A DNA stretch of 44,134 bases from Aquitalea palustris (GCF_003693445.1 NZ_RFAR01000030.1:1-44134), one strand, 5' to 3'; positions 8,506-17,708 are shown, counted from the stretch's first letter. The notes: generated from the sequence alone by a model not told the origin. Numbers and translations are program-made.

Positions 8506-10218
8506 ATGGAAGCTTCTGCAGGGATATCTGGCCTGGGGCGGGCACTTGTTCAGAATAATGCCCTGCTGTTGCAGGATGCGGAGGCGATTCAGCGTCTGGC
8601 GCAGGCTTCCGGTATCAGCTTTGTCGAGCAGTTGATTGCCAGCAAGAAAATGTCAGCTGTCGAGGTGGCGACCTTTGCCTCTGGGGTATTTGGTTATCCT
8701 TTGCTGGATATGGGGGCGATAGATCCCGCTCAACTCCCAAAGAGCATGGTTGATGAGGAGCTGATCGGTAGTCGCCGCCTGGTTCCCTTGTTCAAGCGTG
8801 GCAATAAGCTTTATATCGGTACTTCCGATCCGACCCAGACCTCGGCTTTTCATGCGATTACCTTCAAGACCGGCCTGACGGTCGAGGTGGTGGTAGTCGA
8901 GGATGACAAGCTCTCCAAGGTGATTGGCAAGTATACTGAGGATGCCACGGCTGCCATCAAGGCGCTGGAAAACGAGGATTTTGGTGATCTGGAGTTTGTC
9001 GATCCGGATGCGCCGACTGCACATAGCGAAACCAATCAGCCCGATGTCGATGATGCGCCGGTCGTCAAGTTCATCCACAAAGTGCTGCTGGATGCCATTA
9101 CTGGCGGGGCTTCCGACGTTCACTTCGAGCCGTATGAGAAATTTTACCGTATCCGGTACCGGGTCGATGGCCAGCTCAAGGAAATTGCCCAGCCTCCCTT
9201 ATTGCTTAAAGAAAAGATCGCCTCCCGCATCAAGGTGATTTCGCGCCTGGATATTTCGGAAAAGCGGGTGCCACAAGATGGCAGACTAAAGTTGGTTATT
9301 TCCAAGACACACTCGATTGATTTTCGTGTCAGCACCTTGCCTACCTTGTATGGCGAAAAGATCGTGATGCGTATTCTTGATGCGTCTGCGGCATCGCTGG
9401 ATATCGAGCAGTTGGGTTTTGAGCCGGAACAGAAGAAATTGCTGCTGGAGGCCATTGGCCGTCCCTATGGCATGGTGCTGGTCACCGGGCCAACCGGTAG
9501 CGGTAAAACGGTGTCGCTTTATACCTGCCTGAATATCCTGAACAAGCCGGATATCAATATTTCCACGGCAGAAGACCCGGTAGAAATCAATTTGCCCGGC
9601 ATCAATCAGGTCAACGTCAACGAAAAAGCTGGCCTGACCTTCTCCTCTGCCTTGAAAGCCTTCTTGCGGCAAGATCCTGATGTGATCATGGTGGGTGAAA
9701 TCCGCGACTTCGAGACCGCGGATATTTCCATCAAGGCCGCCCAGACGGGCCACATGGTATTCTCCACGCTGCACACCAATAATGCTCCGGCCACCCTGAC
9801 CCGTTTGCTGAACATGGGGGTGGCGCCGTTCAATGTGGCCAGTTCGGTATTGCTGATCATGGCGCAGCGTCTGGCACGTCGTTTGTGCAGTCATTGCAAG
9901 GCCCCGGTGGATATCCCTGATACCGCTTTGCTGAGGGCGGGGTTCCGGCAGGAAGAACTGGATGGTAGTTGGAAGCCCTATGGCCCGGTGGGCTGCGATG
10001 AGTGTCGCGGCTCCGGCTATAAGGGGCGTACCGGTATTTATGAAGTGATGCCGATTACCGATGCCATGACCCGGCTGATCATGCAAAATGGTACCGCGAT
10101 TGATATCAATGACCTGGCCTTGAAAGAGGGCATGGTCGATTTGCGGCATGCGGGCCTGCTCAAGGTCAAGAGAGGGCTGACCTCGCTGGCCGAAATCGAG
10201 GCAGTGACCAACGACTAG
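8506..10218 (+). CDS. pilB: Type IV pilus assembly ATPase PilB (PilF in Neisseria naming)
   Basis: About 570 residues. This cytoplasmic hexameric secretion ATPase powers pilus extension. The N-terminal MshEN/GSPII_E-type region (about 1-150) is followed by the ATPase core with LDISEKRVPQDGRLKL, Walker A GPTGSGKT (328-335), the Asp box AEDPVEINLPGINQVNV, Walker B VIMVGEIRDFETADI and the His box TGHMVFSTLHTN. A tetracysteine zinc site uses C461, C464, C497 and C500. The ATG at 8506, preceded by AAAGGG, is preferred over the in-frame GTG at 8455, which would add residues unlike the family. pilC and pilD follow closely, so this is the first gene of a pilus operon. Confidence 0.96.
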   Translation: MEASAGISGLGRALVQNNALLLQDAEAIQRLAQASGISFVEQLIASKKMSAVEVATFASGVFGYPLLDMGAIDPAQLPKSMVDEELIGSRRLVPLFKRGNKLYIGTSDPTQTSAFHAITFKTGLTVEVVVVEDDKLSKVIGKYTEDATAAIKALENEDFGDLEFVDPDAPTAHSETNQPDVDDAPVVKFIHKVLLDAITGGASDVHFEPYEKFYRIRYRVDGQLKEIAQPPLLLKEKIASRIKVISRLDISEKRVPQDGRLKLVISKTHSIDFRVSTLPTLYGEKIVMRILDASAASLDIEQLGFEPEQKKLLLEAIGRPYGMVLVTGPTGSGKTVSLYTCLNILNKPDINISTAEDPVEINLPGINQVNVNEKAGLTFSSALKAFLRQDPDVIMVGEIRDFETADISIKAAQTGHMVFSTLHTNNAPATLTRLLNMGVAPFNVASSVLLIMAQRLARRLCSHCKAPVDIPDTALLRAGFRQEELDGSWKPYGPVGCDECRGSGYKGRTGIYEVMPITDAMTRLIMQNGTAIDINDLALKEGMVDLRHAGLLKVKRGLTSLAEIEAVTND

Positions 10219-10235
10219 CTACAAGAAAGACAAGC

Positions 10236-11456
10236 ATGGCGACCGTAGCGAAAAAGAAAAATCCGGGGTTTATCTGGGAGTGGGAAGGTAAGGACCGGGC
10301 CGGCAAGGTGATTCGTGGCGAACTGCGTGCGGAAACCGAGGCCGTTGCCAAGACGCAATTACGGCGACAAGGCATCAATGTTCTCAAGGTAAAGCGCCGG
10401 AGGGCTGGTTTTGGGCGCAAGATCACCGAAAAAGACATCACGCTGTTTACCCGCCAGCTTTCCACCATGATGCGGGCCGGTGTGCCTTTACTGCAGGCCT
10501 TTGATATCACGGCGAAGGGGCACGGCAATCCGGCTGTGACCAAGATGCTGCTGGAGGTTCGTGCCGACGTCGAGACAGGTCTGTCCCTGGCAGAAGCCTT
10601 TCGCAAAAAGCCGCTGTATTTTGACAAGCTGTTTTGCAATCTGATTGCTGCGGGCGAGACTGGCGGTGTGCTGGATTCCTTGCTCGACAAGCTGGCCACC
10701 TATAAAGAAAAAGTGATGGCCATCAAGGGCAAGATCAAATCTGCGATGATCTACCCGACGGCGATTGTCGCTACCGCCTTCATCATTACCGCCGTGATCA
10801 TGATTTACGTGATCCCGGCCTTCAAGGACCTGTTCTCCAGCTTTGGTGCCGACCTGCCTGCGCCGACATTGGTGGTGATCTGGTTGTCGGATTTCTTCGT
10901 TCATTGGTGGTGGCTGATTTTCGGTTCCATCTTCGGTGGCATTTTTTCTTTCTTTTATGCTTTCAAGCGCACCCCCAAGCTGCAGGAGCAATTTGATCGC
11001 ATCTTGCTGAAGCTGCCGGTGATTGGCGACATCATCCGCAAAGCCACCATTGCCCGCTGGACGCGAACCTTGTCCACCTTGTTTGCGGCTGGTGTGCCCT
11101 TGGTTGAAGCGCTGGATTCAGTGGGGGGGGCCTCGGGTAATCAGGTCTATAGCGAAGCCACCAAGCTGATTCAGAATGATGTCAGTGCCGGTTCCAGCCT
11201 TAGCTTTTCAATGCAGCGTACCGGGCTGTTTCCCAATATGGTGTTGCAGATGACCTCGATCGGCGAGGAGTCTGGCTCCCTGGACCAGATGCTCGACAAG
11301 ATTGCCGATTTCTACGAAGAGGAGGTCGACAACGCGGTGGCTTCGCTTTCCAGCCTGCTGGAGCCGGCCATCATGGTGATTCTGGGGGTACTGATTGGTG
11401 GCCTGGTCATCGCCATGTACATGCCGATTTTCAAGATGGGTCAGGTGGTAGGTTAA
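10236..11456 (+). CDS. pilC: Type IV pilus inner-membrane platform protein PilC (PilG in Neisseria)
   Basis: A 406-residue GspF/PilC-family protein. It forms the inner-membrane platform that couples PilB motion to pilin insertion. Two cytoplasmic T2SSF repeats are recognisable: FTRQLSTMMRAGVPLLQAF with AGETGGVLDSLLDKLATYKEK, and WTRTLSTLFAAGVPLVEAL with GEESGSLDQMLDKIADFYEEEV. They are separated by membrane spans (about 175-195 and 220-245), and a C-terminal span follows (PAIMVILGVLIGGLVIAMYMPIF). The basic N-terminus KKKNPGFIWEWEGKDRAGKVIRGE is typical of the family. It begins 17 bases after pilB and is followed after 2 bases by pilD, indicating one operon. Confidence 0.96.
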   Translation: MATVAKKKNPGFIWEWEGKDRAGKVIRGELRAETEAVAKTQLRRQGINVLKVKRRRAGFGRKITEKDITLFTRQLSTMMRAGVPLLQAFDITAKGHGNPAVTKMLLEVRADVETGLSLAEAFRKKPLYFDKLFCNLIAAGETGGVLDSLLDKLATYKEKVMAIKGKIKSAMIYPTAIVATAFIITAVIMIYVIPAFKDLFSSFGADLPAPTLVVIWLSDFFVHWWWLIFGSIFGGIFSFFYAFKRTPKLQEQFDRILLKLPVIGDIIRKATIARWTRTLSTLFAAGVPLVEALDSVGGASGNQVYSEATKLIQNDVSAGSSLSFSMQRTGLFPNMVLQMTSIGEESGSLDQMLDKIADFYEEEVDNAVASLSSLLEPAIMVILGVLIGGLVIAMYMPIFKMGQVVG

Positions 11457-11458
11457 GC

Positions 11459-12328
11459 ATGGGTGAAATGGCAAGTGTTTTCGCTGGCAACGCTGGCTTG
11501 CTGGTGCTGGTGGTATTGTTGCTTGGTCTGCTGGTTGGCAGCTTCCTCAATGTGGTGATTCATCGCTTGCCCAAGATGATGGAGCTGGGCTGGCAGCAGG
11601 AGTGTGATGCCTATCTGGGGCGGGAGCCCACGGTACAGCCCAAGTACAATCTGCTGGTCCCTGCATCGCATTGCCCGGTATGCCGGCAAGAAGTTCGCCC
11701 TTGGCAGAATATTCCCCTGTTGAGCTATGCCTTGTTGCGTGGTCGTTGTCATGCATGCAGCACGCCGATCAGTCTGCGTTATCCGGCAGTGGAGCTGCTC
11801 ACCGGTGGCCTGTTTGCACTGCTGGCCTGGCATTATGGCTGGAGTGTGCAATTGCCGGCCTACCTGGCGCTGACTGCGGTTCTGGTGGCGCTCACCTTCA
11901 TTGATGCCGATACCCAGTTGCTGCCAGACAGTCTGACGCTGCCCTTGCTGTGGGCCGGCCTGCTGTTCAATCTGCTGACCGGCACTGTCGCACTCTCTGA
12001 TGCCGTGCTGGGTGCCATGGCTGGCTATCTGAGCTTGTGGCTGGTGTACTGGCTGTTCAAGCTAGCCACCGGCAAGGAGGGCATGGGTTATGGTGATTTC
12101 AAGTTACTGGCAGCCTTTGGCGCCTGGCTGGGCTGGAGCATGTTGCCGCTGATCATTCTGCTGTCTTCCTTGGTGGGGGCGGTGGTCGGTATCGTACTGA
12201 TTCTGTTGGCGCGTATGGGCCGTGGTCAGGCCTTGCCATTTGGCCCCTACCTGGCCGCCGCCGGCTGGATTGCCTTGCTGTGGGGGCAGGATATTGTCAG
12301 CTGGTATTTGAGCGCCTATGCCCATTGA
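11459..12328 (+). CDS. pilD: Prepilin peptidase / N-methyltransferase PilD
   Basis: A 289-residue polytopic inner-membrane protein. It cleaves the leader of type IV prepilins and N-methylates the new first residue. The bifunctional form is indicated by the cytoplasmic four-cysteine site C72-x2-C75 and C97-x2-C100. The catalytic aspartates are expected in FIDADTQLLPD and in GYGDFK, both present. About seven to eight membrane spans are visible. It starts 2 bases after pilC, and its last 11 bases overlap coaE. This implies translational coupling. The same peptidase would also serve type II secretion pseudopilins, if any exist in the genome. Confidence 0.96.
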   Translation: MGEMASVFAGNAGLLVLVVLLLGLLVGSFLNVVIHRLPKMMELGWQQECDAYLGREPTVQPKYNLLVPASHCPVCRQEVRPWQNIPLLSYALLRGRCHACSTPISLRYPAVELLTGGLFALLAWHYGWSVQLPAYLALTAVLVALTFIDADTQLLPDSLTLPLLWAGLLFNLLTGTVALSDAVLGAMAGYLSLWLVYWLFKLATGKEGMGYGDFKLLAAFGAWLGWSMLPLIILLSSLVGAVVGIVLILLARMGRGQALPFGPYLAAAGWIALLWGQDIVSWYLSAYAH

Positions 12329-12929
12329 TATTGTCGGCCTGACCGGTGGCATCGGTTCCGGGAAAAGTGCTGCCGCTGCGCACTTTGCCACACTGGGTGT
12401 ACCGGTGGTGGATACCGACGTCATTGCGCATGCACTGACTGCGGCGGATGGTGCGGCCATGCCGCTGCTTGCTGCTGCGTTTGGTAGTCAGGTGGTGGCT
12501 GAGAGTGGTGCGCTGGACCGTGCCGCCATGCGTGCGCTGGCTTTTGCTGATCCGGCTAACCGCCGCCGGCTGGAGTCCATCCTGCATCCGTTGATTCGTG
12601 CCGAATCTGTCCGCCAGTTGGATGTCGCTCGTGGGCCCTATGCGCTACTGGTGGTGCCCTTGTTGTTTGAAAATCCGGATTATCTGGCACTGGTGCGGCG
12701 CAGCCTGCTGGTGGATTGTGCGGAAGAAGTGCAGCTGGCACGGGTGCAAGCCCGCAGTGGTTTGACCGCAGATGCGGTACGCGCCATCATGGCGGCGCAG
12801 ATGCCGCGTGTGCAAAGACTGGCACGGGCAGACGATGTCATCGATAATGACGGCTCGCTTGCGGCATTGCAGCTTCAAGTTGAGGCCAAACACCAGTATT
12901 ATCTTGCAAACCTTGCCCACAGCCAGTGA
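12318..12929 (+). CDS. coaE: Dephospho-CoA kinase
   Basis: A 203-residue P-loop kinase that phosphorylates the 3' hydroxyl of dephospho-CoA, the last step of coenzyme A synthesis. The P-loop GGIGSGKS (residues 10-17) follows the first strand, with DTDVIAH (substrate contact), an LxxILHPLIR motif and LLVVPLLFEN as expected. It overlaps the end of pilD by 11 bases. The order pilB-pilC-pilD-coaE-zapD-yacG is widely conserved in gamma- and betaproteobacteria, so linkage of CoA synthesis to pilus genes is inherited synteny rather than proof of shared function. Confidence 0.96.
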   Translation: MPIDIVGLTGGIGSGKSAAAAHFATLGVPVVDTDVIAHALTAADGAAMPLLAAAFGSQVVAESGALDRAAMRALAFADPANRRRLESILHPLIRAESVRQLDVARGPYALLVVPLLFENPDYLALVRRSLLVDCAEEVQLARVQARSGLTADAVRAIMAAQMPRVQRLARADDVIDNDGSLAALQLQVEAKHQYYLANLAHSQ

Positions 12930-12968
12930 CAAGGCATTTTCCAAGCCACCAAGAAGGGCAAACGTCTT

Positions 12969-13727
12969 GTGATCAGTTTTGAGTTTCCTGTCACCGAGCG
13001 AACCCGTACCCTGCTTCGACTGGAGCAGCTGTATGACCGGCTGGCTTATTTTCTTGGCAAGGATCATCCGCTGGATCATCATGCCGGGCTGCTGGTGTTG
13101 TTCGAATTGCTGGAAACGGCCTCCCGTGCCGATTTGAAGGCCGATCTGTTGCAGGAGCTCGAGCGGCAGAAACAGGTGCTGGAAGCGCTGCGCGAAAATC
13201 CCAATGTGGCGGAAGAAACGCTGGAAAAGGTCCTGGATGAAATCGAGCTGTCTTCCAGCCAGTTGCTGGGCGTCACCGGCAAGTTTGGCCAGCATCTGCG
13301 TGAAAACGAGTGGCTGATGGCCATCAAGCAGCGTGCCGGCATTCCCGGTGGCACCTGCCAGTTTGATTTGCCTTCTTATCATCTGTGGCAGCAGAAGCCG
13401 GCTGAAGAGCGGCGGCGCGACATGCGGCGCTGGGCCGCACCGCTGATGCCGACGGCCGAGGCTGCGCGCATCCTGTTGCATCTGCTGCGCGACAGCGGCA
13501 AGACACATCATTATGTCGCCCGCAATGGTGCTTTTCAGCAGATGTCCGGTGGCAAGGTGGTGCAGATGATCCGCATCGCTTATGACCCCGGCCTGAATGT
13601 ATTGCCGGAGCTGTCCGCTAACAAATATGCGATCAACGTGCGCTTTGTCAGTGCCGTAACCGGTGAAAGCCGCCCACGGCAGACCGAGTGCGATGTCGAA
13701 TTTACCCTGACCAACTGCAAGTTCTGA
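12969..13727 (+). CDS. zapD: Cell division protein ZapD (YacF)
   Basis: A 252-residue cytosolic protein of the ZapD/DUF1342 family, which crosslinks FtsZ filaments and stabilises the Z ring. The family's opening (SFEFPVTERTRTLLRLEQLYDRL) and mid-part (PGGTCQFDLPSYHLWQ) are recognisable, and the length is close to the E. coli protein. The start is a GTG at 12969, because no ATG is available before the conserved N-terminus. It sits 39 bases after coaE and 3 bases before yacG in the conserved coaE-zapD-yacG order, which supports the call. Confidence 0.94.
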   Translation: MISFEFPVTERTRTLLRLEQLYDRLAYFLGKDHPLDHHAGLLVLFELLETASRADLKADLLQELERQKQVLEALRENPNVAEETLEKVLDEIELSSSQLLGVTGKFGQHLRENEWLMAIKQRAGIPGGTCQFDLPSYHLWQQKPAEERRRDMRRWAAPLMPTAEAARILLHLLRDSGKTHHYVARNGAFQQMSGGKVVQMIRIAYDPGLNVLPELSANKYAINVRFVSAVTGESRPRQTECDVEFTLTNCKF

Positions 13728-13730
13728 GCC

Positions 13731-13928
13731 ATGTCCCAAGCCGTTCGTACCGTACCTTGTCCCACCTGCGGCGCTGCCGTGCGCTGGGAGCCTGCCAGTC
13801 AGTTTCGCCCGTTCTGCAGCGAGCGTTGCAAGATGATCGATCTGGGTGAGTGGGCCAGCGAAACTTATCGTGTACCGGCGCAGGAGGAAAGCCCGGACAG
13901 CGAAATTGATCCTTCGCGCTACTCCTGA
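13731..13928 (+). CDS. yacG: DNA gyrase inhibitor / zinc-binding protein YacG
   Basis: A 65-residue protein with a four-cysteine zinc site, C10-x2-C13 and C29-x3-C33, followed by the family's conserved [15 protein letters not shown]. In E. coli YacG binds GyrB and blocks gyrase. It is the last gene of the pilB-to-yacG run and starts 3 bases after zapD. Short length is normal for the family. Confidence 0.93.
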   Translation: MSQAVRTVPCPTCGAAVRWEPASQFRPFCSERCKMIDLGEWASETYRVPAQEESPDSEIDPSRYS

Positions 13929-13944
13929 GCCGTTTCGGCGATAT

Positions 13945-13975
13945 AAAAAAACAAGGCCCGCAATTGCGGGCCTTG
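13945..13975 (-). terminator. Intrinsic terminator of amiC
   Basis: The inverted repeat CAAGGCCCGC/GCGGGCCTTG (13952-13961 with 13966-13975) has a long T-run only on the minus-strand 3' side. It therefore serves amiC mainly, though transcripts of yacG must also pass it. Confidence 0.85.
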
Positions 13976-13993
13976 ATCATTGCGGGGGGACAC

Positions 13994-15235
13994 TCAGGCA
14001 CGGGCGGCCAGTGCGGCTCCCTGAGTGAAGTAGGATTTGACACCGCTGAGGATGGAACCTGCCATCTGCTGCTGGAAATCGCCATCCAGCAGGCGCTGCT
14101 CTTCTTCCGGATTACTGATGAAGGCGGTTTCGACCAGGATGGACGGAATGTCCGGGGCCTTGAGCACGGCAAAACCGGCTTGTTCCACTTGGGAACTGTG
14201 CAATTTGTTCAAGCCCCCCACCTTGCCCAGCATGATCTTGCCCAGCTTCAGGCTGTCATTTATGGTAGCGGTCTGGGTGAGGTCGAGCAGGGTGTGCGCC
14301 AGGAACTTGTCCTTGCTGGCAATTTTCACCCCGCCGATCAGGTCGGAGCTGTTTTCCGATTGCGCCATGGTCTTGGCAAAGGCGCTGGATGCACCTTTCT
14401 CGGACAAGGCAAATACCGATGAGCCACGGGCACTGCGGTTGGGCGCGGCATCGGCATGGATGGAGATGAACAGGTCGGCATTCAGTTTGCGTGCCTTGGC
14501 CACGCGCACGCCCAGCGGAATGAAGATGTCTTCCTCGCGGGTCATGAAGGCCTTCATATTGCGCTCGGCATCAATCATGCGCTTCAACTGTTTGCCAATG
14601 CGCAACACGATATCCTTTTCGCGGGTGCCGTTCATGCCGATGGCGCCCGGGTCTTCACCACCGTGTCCCGGGTCCAGCATCACCACAATGGGACGGTTGG
14701 CATCATTTTTCTTTGGTTTCACCTGCGGTGGCGGTTCGGTCAGCTTGCCCTTGTTGTAGTCGTCCAGCAGTGCCATCAGCGGATCATCTTGTGTGCCGCT
14801 GGCTGGGTAGAGGTCGACCACCAGCCGGTGCTTGTATTCGGCTACCGGGCTGAGGGTGAAGGCCTGTGGTTTGACGTCGGTCTTGAGCTCCAGCACCAGC
14901 CTTACCGTGTCGGGGCTGAACTGGCCGGCACGGGCGGTTTTGATGTAGGGATCGGCGTCAGCGATCTGGCTGCTGATGTCTTTCAGCACGCTGTTGAGCT
15001 GCACCCCTTCCAGGTCGATCACCAGTCGGTCGGGATTGCTGATGGTGAACTGCTTGAACTTGATGGCATCGCTGGCTTCCAGCGTGATGCGGGTATAGCT
15101 GGAGGCCGGCCAGATGCGAATGGCAACCACCTGGCTGTTGCCTGCGAAGCCAAGCTTGCTGACGCTGAGCAGGAAGGTGGCGGCTGCCGCGCCAATCAGG
15201 CGGCGGCGGGTGGGGTCGAAAGTCGAGTCAGGCAT
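13994..15235 (-). CDS. amiC: N-acetylmuramoyl-L-alanine amidase AmiC, Tat-exported
   Basis: About 413 residues. It cuts the amide bond between MurNAc and the peptide stem at the septum so that daughter cells separate. The N-terminus is a twin-arginine signal ([17 protein letters not shown]), as in E. coli AmiC. An AMIN domain (about 40-145) for septal targeting follows. The C-terminal Amidase_3 domain shows the zinc-site motifs [26 protein letters not shown] and [14 protein letters not shown], with the catalytic glutamate in the last. The ATG at 15235 is chosen because it starts just before the Tat motif; the open frame upstream lies inside tsaE. Its start overlaps the tsaE 3' end by 40 bases, indicating one operon. 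Confidence 0.95.
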   Translation of the reverse strand: MPDSTFDPTRRRLIGAAAATFLLSVSKLGFAGNSQVVAIRIWPASSYTRITLEASDAIKFKQFTISNPDRLVIDLEGVQLNSVLKDISSQIADADPYIKTARAGQFSPDTVRLVLELKTDVKPQAFTLSPVAEYKHRLVVDLYPASGTQDDPLMALLDDYNKGKLTEPPPQVKPKKNDANRPIVVMLDPGHGGEDPGAIGMNGTREKDIVLRIGKQLKRMIDAERNMKAFMTREEDIFIPLGVRVAKARKLNADLFISIHADAAPNRSARGSSVFALSEKGASSAFAKTMAQSENSSDLIGGVKIASKDKFLAHTLLDLTQTATINDSLKLGKIMLGKVGGLNKLHSSQVEQAGFAVLKAPDIPSILVETAFISNPEEEQRLLDGDFQQQMAGSILSGVKSYFTQGAALAARA

Positions 15236-15687
15236 GACTGTCCGGTTTCTGTGCTTGCGGTTAAACGATACGTGCGACCCTGACCGCTGACTTCTAGTTC
15301 CAGCGTCAGGTCGGCGACGGGCAATAAGTCGCCAGCCTTGTCCGGCCACTCCACCAGGCAGACAGTGTCCTGGCCGAAGTAGTCACGAAAGCCGGCATCA
15401 TCCCATTCTTCCGGGTCGGCAAAGCGGTACAGGTCGAAATGGTGCACGGTCAGGCCGGCCAGCGGATAGCTCTCCACCAGAGTATACGTCGGACTCTTTA
15501 CCCTGCCAGCATGACCAAGACCGGCCAGCAGGCCGCGGCTGAAGGTGGTTTTGCCGGCACCCAGGTCGCCCTGCAGGAATATCACCACGCCTGCTTGCAA
15601 GGCACGCGCCAGTGCGCCGCCCAGTGCGAGGGTGGCGGCTTCATCGGGCAGGCTGCCGCAGTGAACGCTGGTATCATCCATGGCCAT
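15196..15687 (-). CDS. tsaE: tRNA threonylcarbamoyladenosine biosynthesis ATPase TsaE
   Basis: About 163 residues. It is the P-loop partner of TsaB/TsaD in making t6A at position 37 of ANN-decoding tRNAs. Walker [15 protein letters not shown], the conserved [10 protein letters not shown] and the Walker B-like HFDLYR and CLVEWPDKA are all present. It overlaps amiC by 40 bases, a tsaE-amiC pairing common in Proteobacteria. Two ATGs are possible, 15687 and 15681. The first abuts the queG start on the other strand. An AGGA site lies about 12 bases before 15687, slightly long. Confidence 0.94.
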   Translation of the reverse strand: MAMDDTSVHCGSLPDEAATLALGGALARALQAGVVIFLQGDLGAGKTTFSRGLLAGLGHAGRVKSPTYTLVESYPLAGLTVHHFDLYRFADPEEWDDAGFRDYFGQDTVCLVEWPDKAGDLLPVADLTLELEVSGQGRTYRLTASTETGQSCLTRLSTPPAAA

Positions 15688-16779
15688 ATGACTGAGAAAT
15701 CCTATCAAAACATGGATTATCCCGAATTGGCGCGTCAAATCAAAGCCTGGGCTCGAGAATTGGGCTTTGCCGATGCCAGAATCGGCAAAGCCGAGCTACC
15801 CGAGGAGGCCGAGCGCAAGCTGCAAGCCTGGCTGGACGCAGGCTGTCATGGCGAAATGGACTATATGGCCCGGCATGGTGCACTGCGGGTGAGACCGGCC
15901 GAGCTGGTCCCCGGCACGCTGACCATCATCAGCGTGCGCATGCCGTACTGGCCGGCCGAGGCGCAGGCCAGCGAGTCGGTGCTGCAGGATGGCCGTCTGG
16001 CCTATCTGTCACGTTATGCGCTGGGGCGTGATTATCACAAGGTCTTGCGTGCCCGCCTGCAAAAGCTGGCCGACCATATCACCCAGGTTATTGGTGATTT
16101 CGGTTACCGGGTGTTTACCGACAGTGCGCCGGTGGCCGAGGTGGCGCTGGCTGCACAGTCCGGTCTGGGCTGGCGCGGCAAACATACCCTGTTGTTGAAC
16201 CGGCAGCAGGGCTCGCTGTTTTTTCTGGGCGAATTGTTTACTGACCTGCCCTTGCCGGTGGATGAAGAGGAGGACGGGCACTGCGGCCGCTGCACGCGCT
16301 GTATCGATATCTGTCCGACCCAGGCTATCACCGCGCCTTATCAGGTGGATGCGCGCCGCTGCATTTCTTATCTGACCATCGAGCTGAAGTCAGCCATCCC
16401 ACTGGAGCTGCGGCCCTTGATCGGCAATCGGGTCTATGGCTGCGACGACTGCCAGCTGGTTTGCCCGTGGAACCGCTTTGCCGTCAATACCGTCGAGGCC
16501 GATTTTGCCGTACGGCATGGCCTCGATGGCGCATCGCTACTCGAGCTGTTTGGCTGGAGCGAAGCCATGTTCAAGGAAAAGCTGGCGGGTAGTCCGATCT
16601 ACCGCATCGGTTACGCCAAGTGGCTGTCCAATCTGGCCATTGGCTTGGGCAATGCGCCATACGATCCGGCTATCGTTGTTGCACTGGAAGAGCATCAGCA
16701 TGCCGATGAAGAACTGGTGGCCGAGCCGGTACGCTGGGCTTTGCAGCAACAGCGCGAGCGCGCAGCGAGCGGCCAATGA
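15688..16779 (+). CDS. queG: Epoxyqueuosine reductase QueG
   Basis: About 363 residues. It reduces epoxyqueuosine to queuosine at the tRNA wobble position, using cobalamin and two [4Fe-4S] clusters. The double ferredoxin-type motifs are clear: CGRCTRCIDICPTQAI and, after a gap, GCDDCQLVCPWNRF. The N-terminal half shows GHGEMDYM-type family sequence (CHGEMDYMARH) and the C-terminal part the HEAT-like tail. The ATG at 15688 directly abuts the tsaE start codon on the other strand, and an alternative ATG at 15712 (MDYPELARQIKAW) also fits the family N-terminus. The frame extends upstream to 15439, but that part overlaps tsaE and is not family-like. Confidence 0.93.
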   Translation: MTEKSYQNMDYPELARQIKAWARELGFADARIGKAELPEEAERKLQAWLDAGCHGEMDYMARHGALRVRPAELVPGTLTIISVRMPYWPAEAQASESVLQDGRLAYLSRYALGRDYHKVLRARLQKLADHITQVIGDFGYRVFTDSAPVAEVALAAQSGLGWRGKHTLLLNRQQGSLFFLGELFTDLPLPVDEEEDGHCGRCTRCIDICPTQAITAPYQVDARRCISYLTIELKSAIPLELRPLIGNRVYGCDDCQLVCPWNRFAVNTVEADFAVRHGLDGASLLELFGWSEAMFKEKLAGSPIYRIGYAKWLSNLAIGLGNAPYDPAIVVALEEHQHADEELVAEPVRWALQQQRERAASGQ

Positions 16780-16801
16780 AAAAGGGAGCCTTGCGGCTCC
16801 C
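16779..16801 (-). terminator. Intrinsic terminator of the GNAT gene
   Basis: Stem GGGAGCC/GGCTCCC (16784-16790 with 16795-16801), loop TTGC, with a T-run on the minus-strand side that overlaps the queG stop region. Confidence 0.8.
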
Positions 16802-16822
16802 CGATGCATGACTCCAGCCAAC

Positions 16823-17287
16823 TCAGTTGAGCGGCTTGGTGAAGTGAAACGAGGTAATGCTGAATCCCTGGCGGAAATATAGGCGGTGTGCTTCGGTACG
16901 CCAGGTACCGGAATCCAGTACCTGAAAGCCGCAGCCCAGCCGCCGTGCTTCGTCGGCACACCAGTCCAGCAACTGGCTGCCTATACCTTGTGAGCGGTGG
17001 GCTTCATCGCTGACCAGGTCATCGATATACAGCCGCAGGTCTTCATAGGTGTTTTCGTACACGCGGTACAGTGCCAGACCCAGCGGCTTGCCGTCGCTAT
17101 CCAGTGCCGCCACCATGCGTGCGCCAAACGAACAGACGCGTTGCATTTTTGCCGCATAGCTGTGGCCGTGTTCCGGCAGAGTAGGGCGCAGCTGGCGATG
17201 CAGGCTGCTGCACCGTGCCAGCAATTCCGGCTCGGTGACCTTGCCGGTTTCGTCAGTCAGCGGCACGATGCGCAAAGACAGGGCCAT
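16823..17287 (-). CDS. GNAT-family N-acetyltransferase
   Basis: About 154 residues with the GNAT acetyl-CoA fold. Motif A is visible as LRLYIDDLVSDEAHRSQGIGSQLLDWC, where the R/Q-x-x-G-x-G/A pyrophosphate loop is RSQGIG. A C-terminal LYFRQGFSITSFHF is typical of small-molecule or protein N-acetyltransferases. The substrate cannot be predicted. The ATG at 17287 is chosen because it lies 1 base after the stop of the upstream hydratase gene on the same strand, so the two form a tight pair. The frame extends 8 codons further upstream, into that gene. Confidence 0.88.
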   Translation of the reverse strand: MALSLRIVPLTDETGKVTEPELLARCSSLHRQLRPTLPEHGHSYAAKMQRVCSFGARMVAALDSDGKPLGLALYRVYENTYEDLRLYIDDLVSDEAHRSQGIGSQLLDWCADEARRLGCGFQVLDSGTWRTEAHRLYFRQGFSITSFHFTKPLN

Positions 17288-17288
17288 T

Positions 17289-17708
17289 TCAGTCGCCACG
17301 GGACGGTGCAATCACCAGTGATTCGCCATCCAGAATCACCTTGCCTTGTACCAGGCACTGGGTGGCCAGCTTGACGCGTTTCTTTTCCGGGAAGATTTCC
17401 ACCACGGTGGCGCGCGCGGTCACGGTCTGGCCAATGCGCACCGGTGCCTTGAAGCGGGTGGATTGCGACAGGTAGATGGTGCCGTTGCCTGGCAGCTTGG
17501 TGCCGACTACGGTGGAGATCAGGCTGGCGGTCAGCATGCCGTGGGCAATGCGGGTTTCAAACGGTGTGGTTTCAGCGAATTCCTGATTGATGTGCACCGG
17601 ATTGTCATCACCGGAAACAGCTGCAAACATCAGGATATCGGCTTCGGTAATGGTTTTGGCGTATTCGGCAGAATCGCCGACCTTGATATCTTCAAAGTAG
17701 ACTGTCAT
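17289..17708 (-). CDS. phaJ: MaoC-like (R)-specific enoyl-CoA hydratase (PhaJ type)
   Basis: About 139 residues, a single hot-dog domain. The hydratase-2 motif is clear in AAVSGDDNPVHINQEFA, where the aspartate and histidine are the catalytic pair, followed by RIAHGMLTASLISTVVGTKLPG. PhaJ enzymes hydrate trans-2-enoyl-CoA to (R)-3-hydroxyacyl-CoA, feeding beta-oxidation intermediates to polyhydroxyalkanoate synthesis. The ATG at 17708 follows a GGAG site; the frame runs 14 codons further without support. It is divergent from etfBA and followed by a GNAT gene. A linked PHA role is inference. A different MaoC substrate is possible. Confidence 0.88.
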   Translation of the reverse strand: MTVYFEDIKVGDSAEYAKTITEADILMFAAVSGDDNPVHINQEFAETTPFETRIAHGMLTASLISTVVGTKLPGNGTIYLSQSTRFKAPVRIGQTVTARATVVEIFPEKKRVKLATQCLVQGKVILDGESLVIAPSRGD

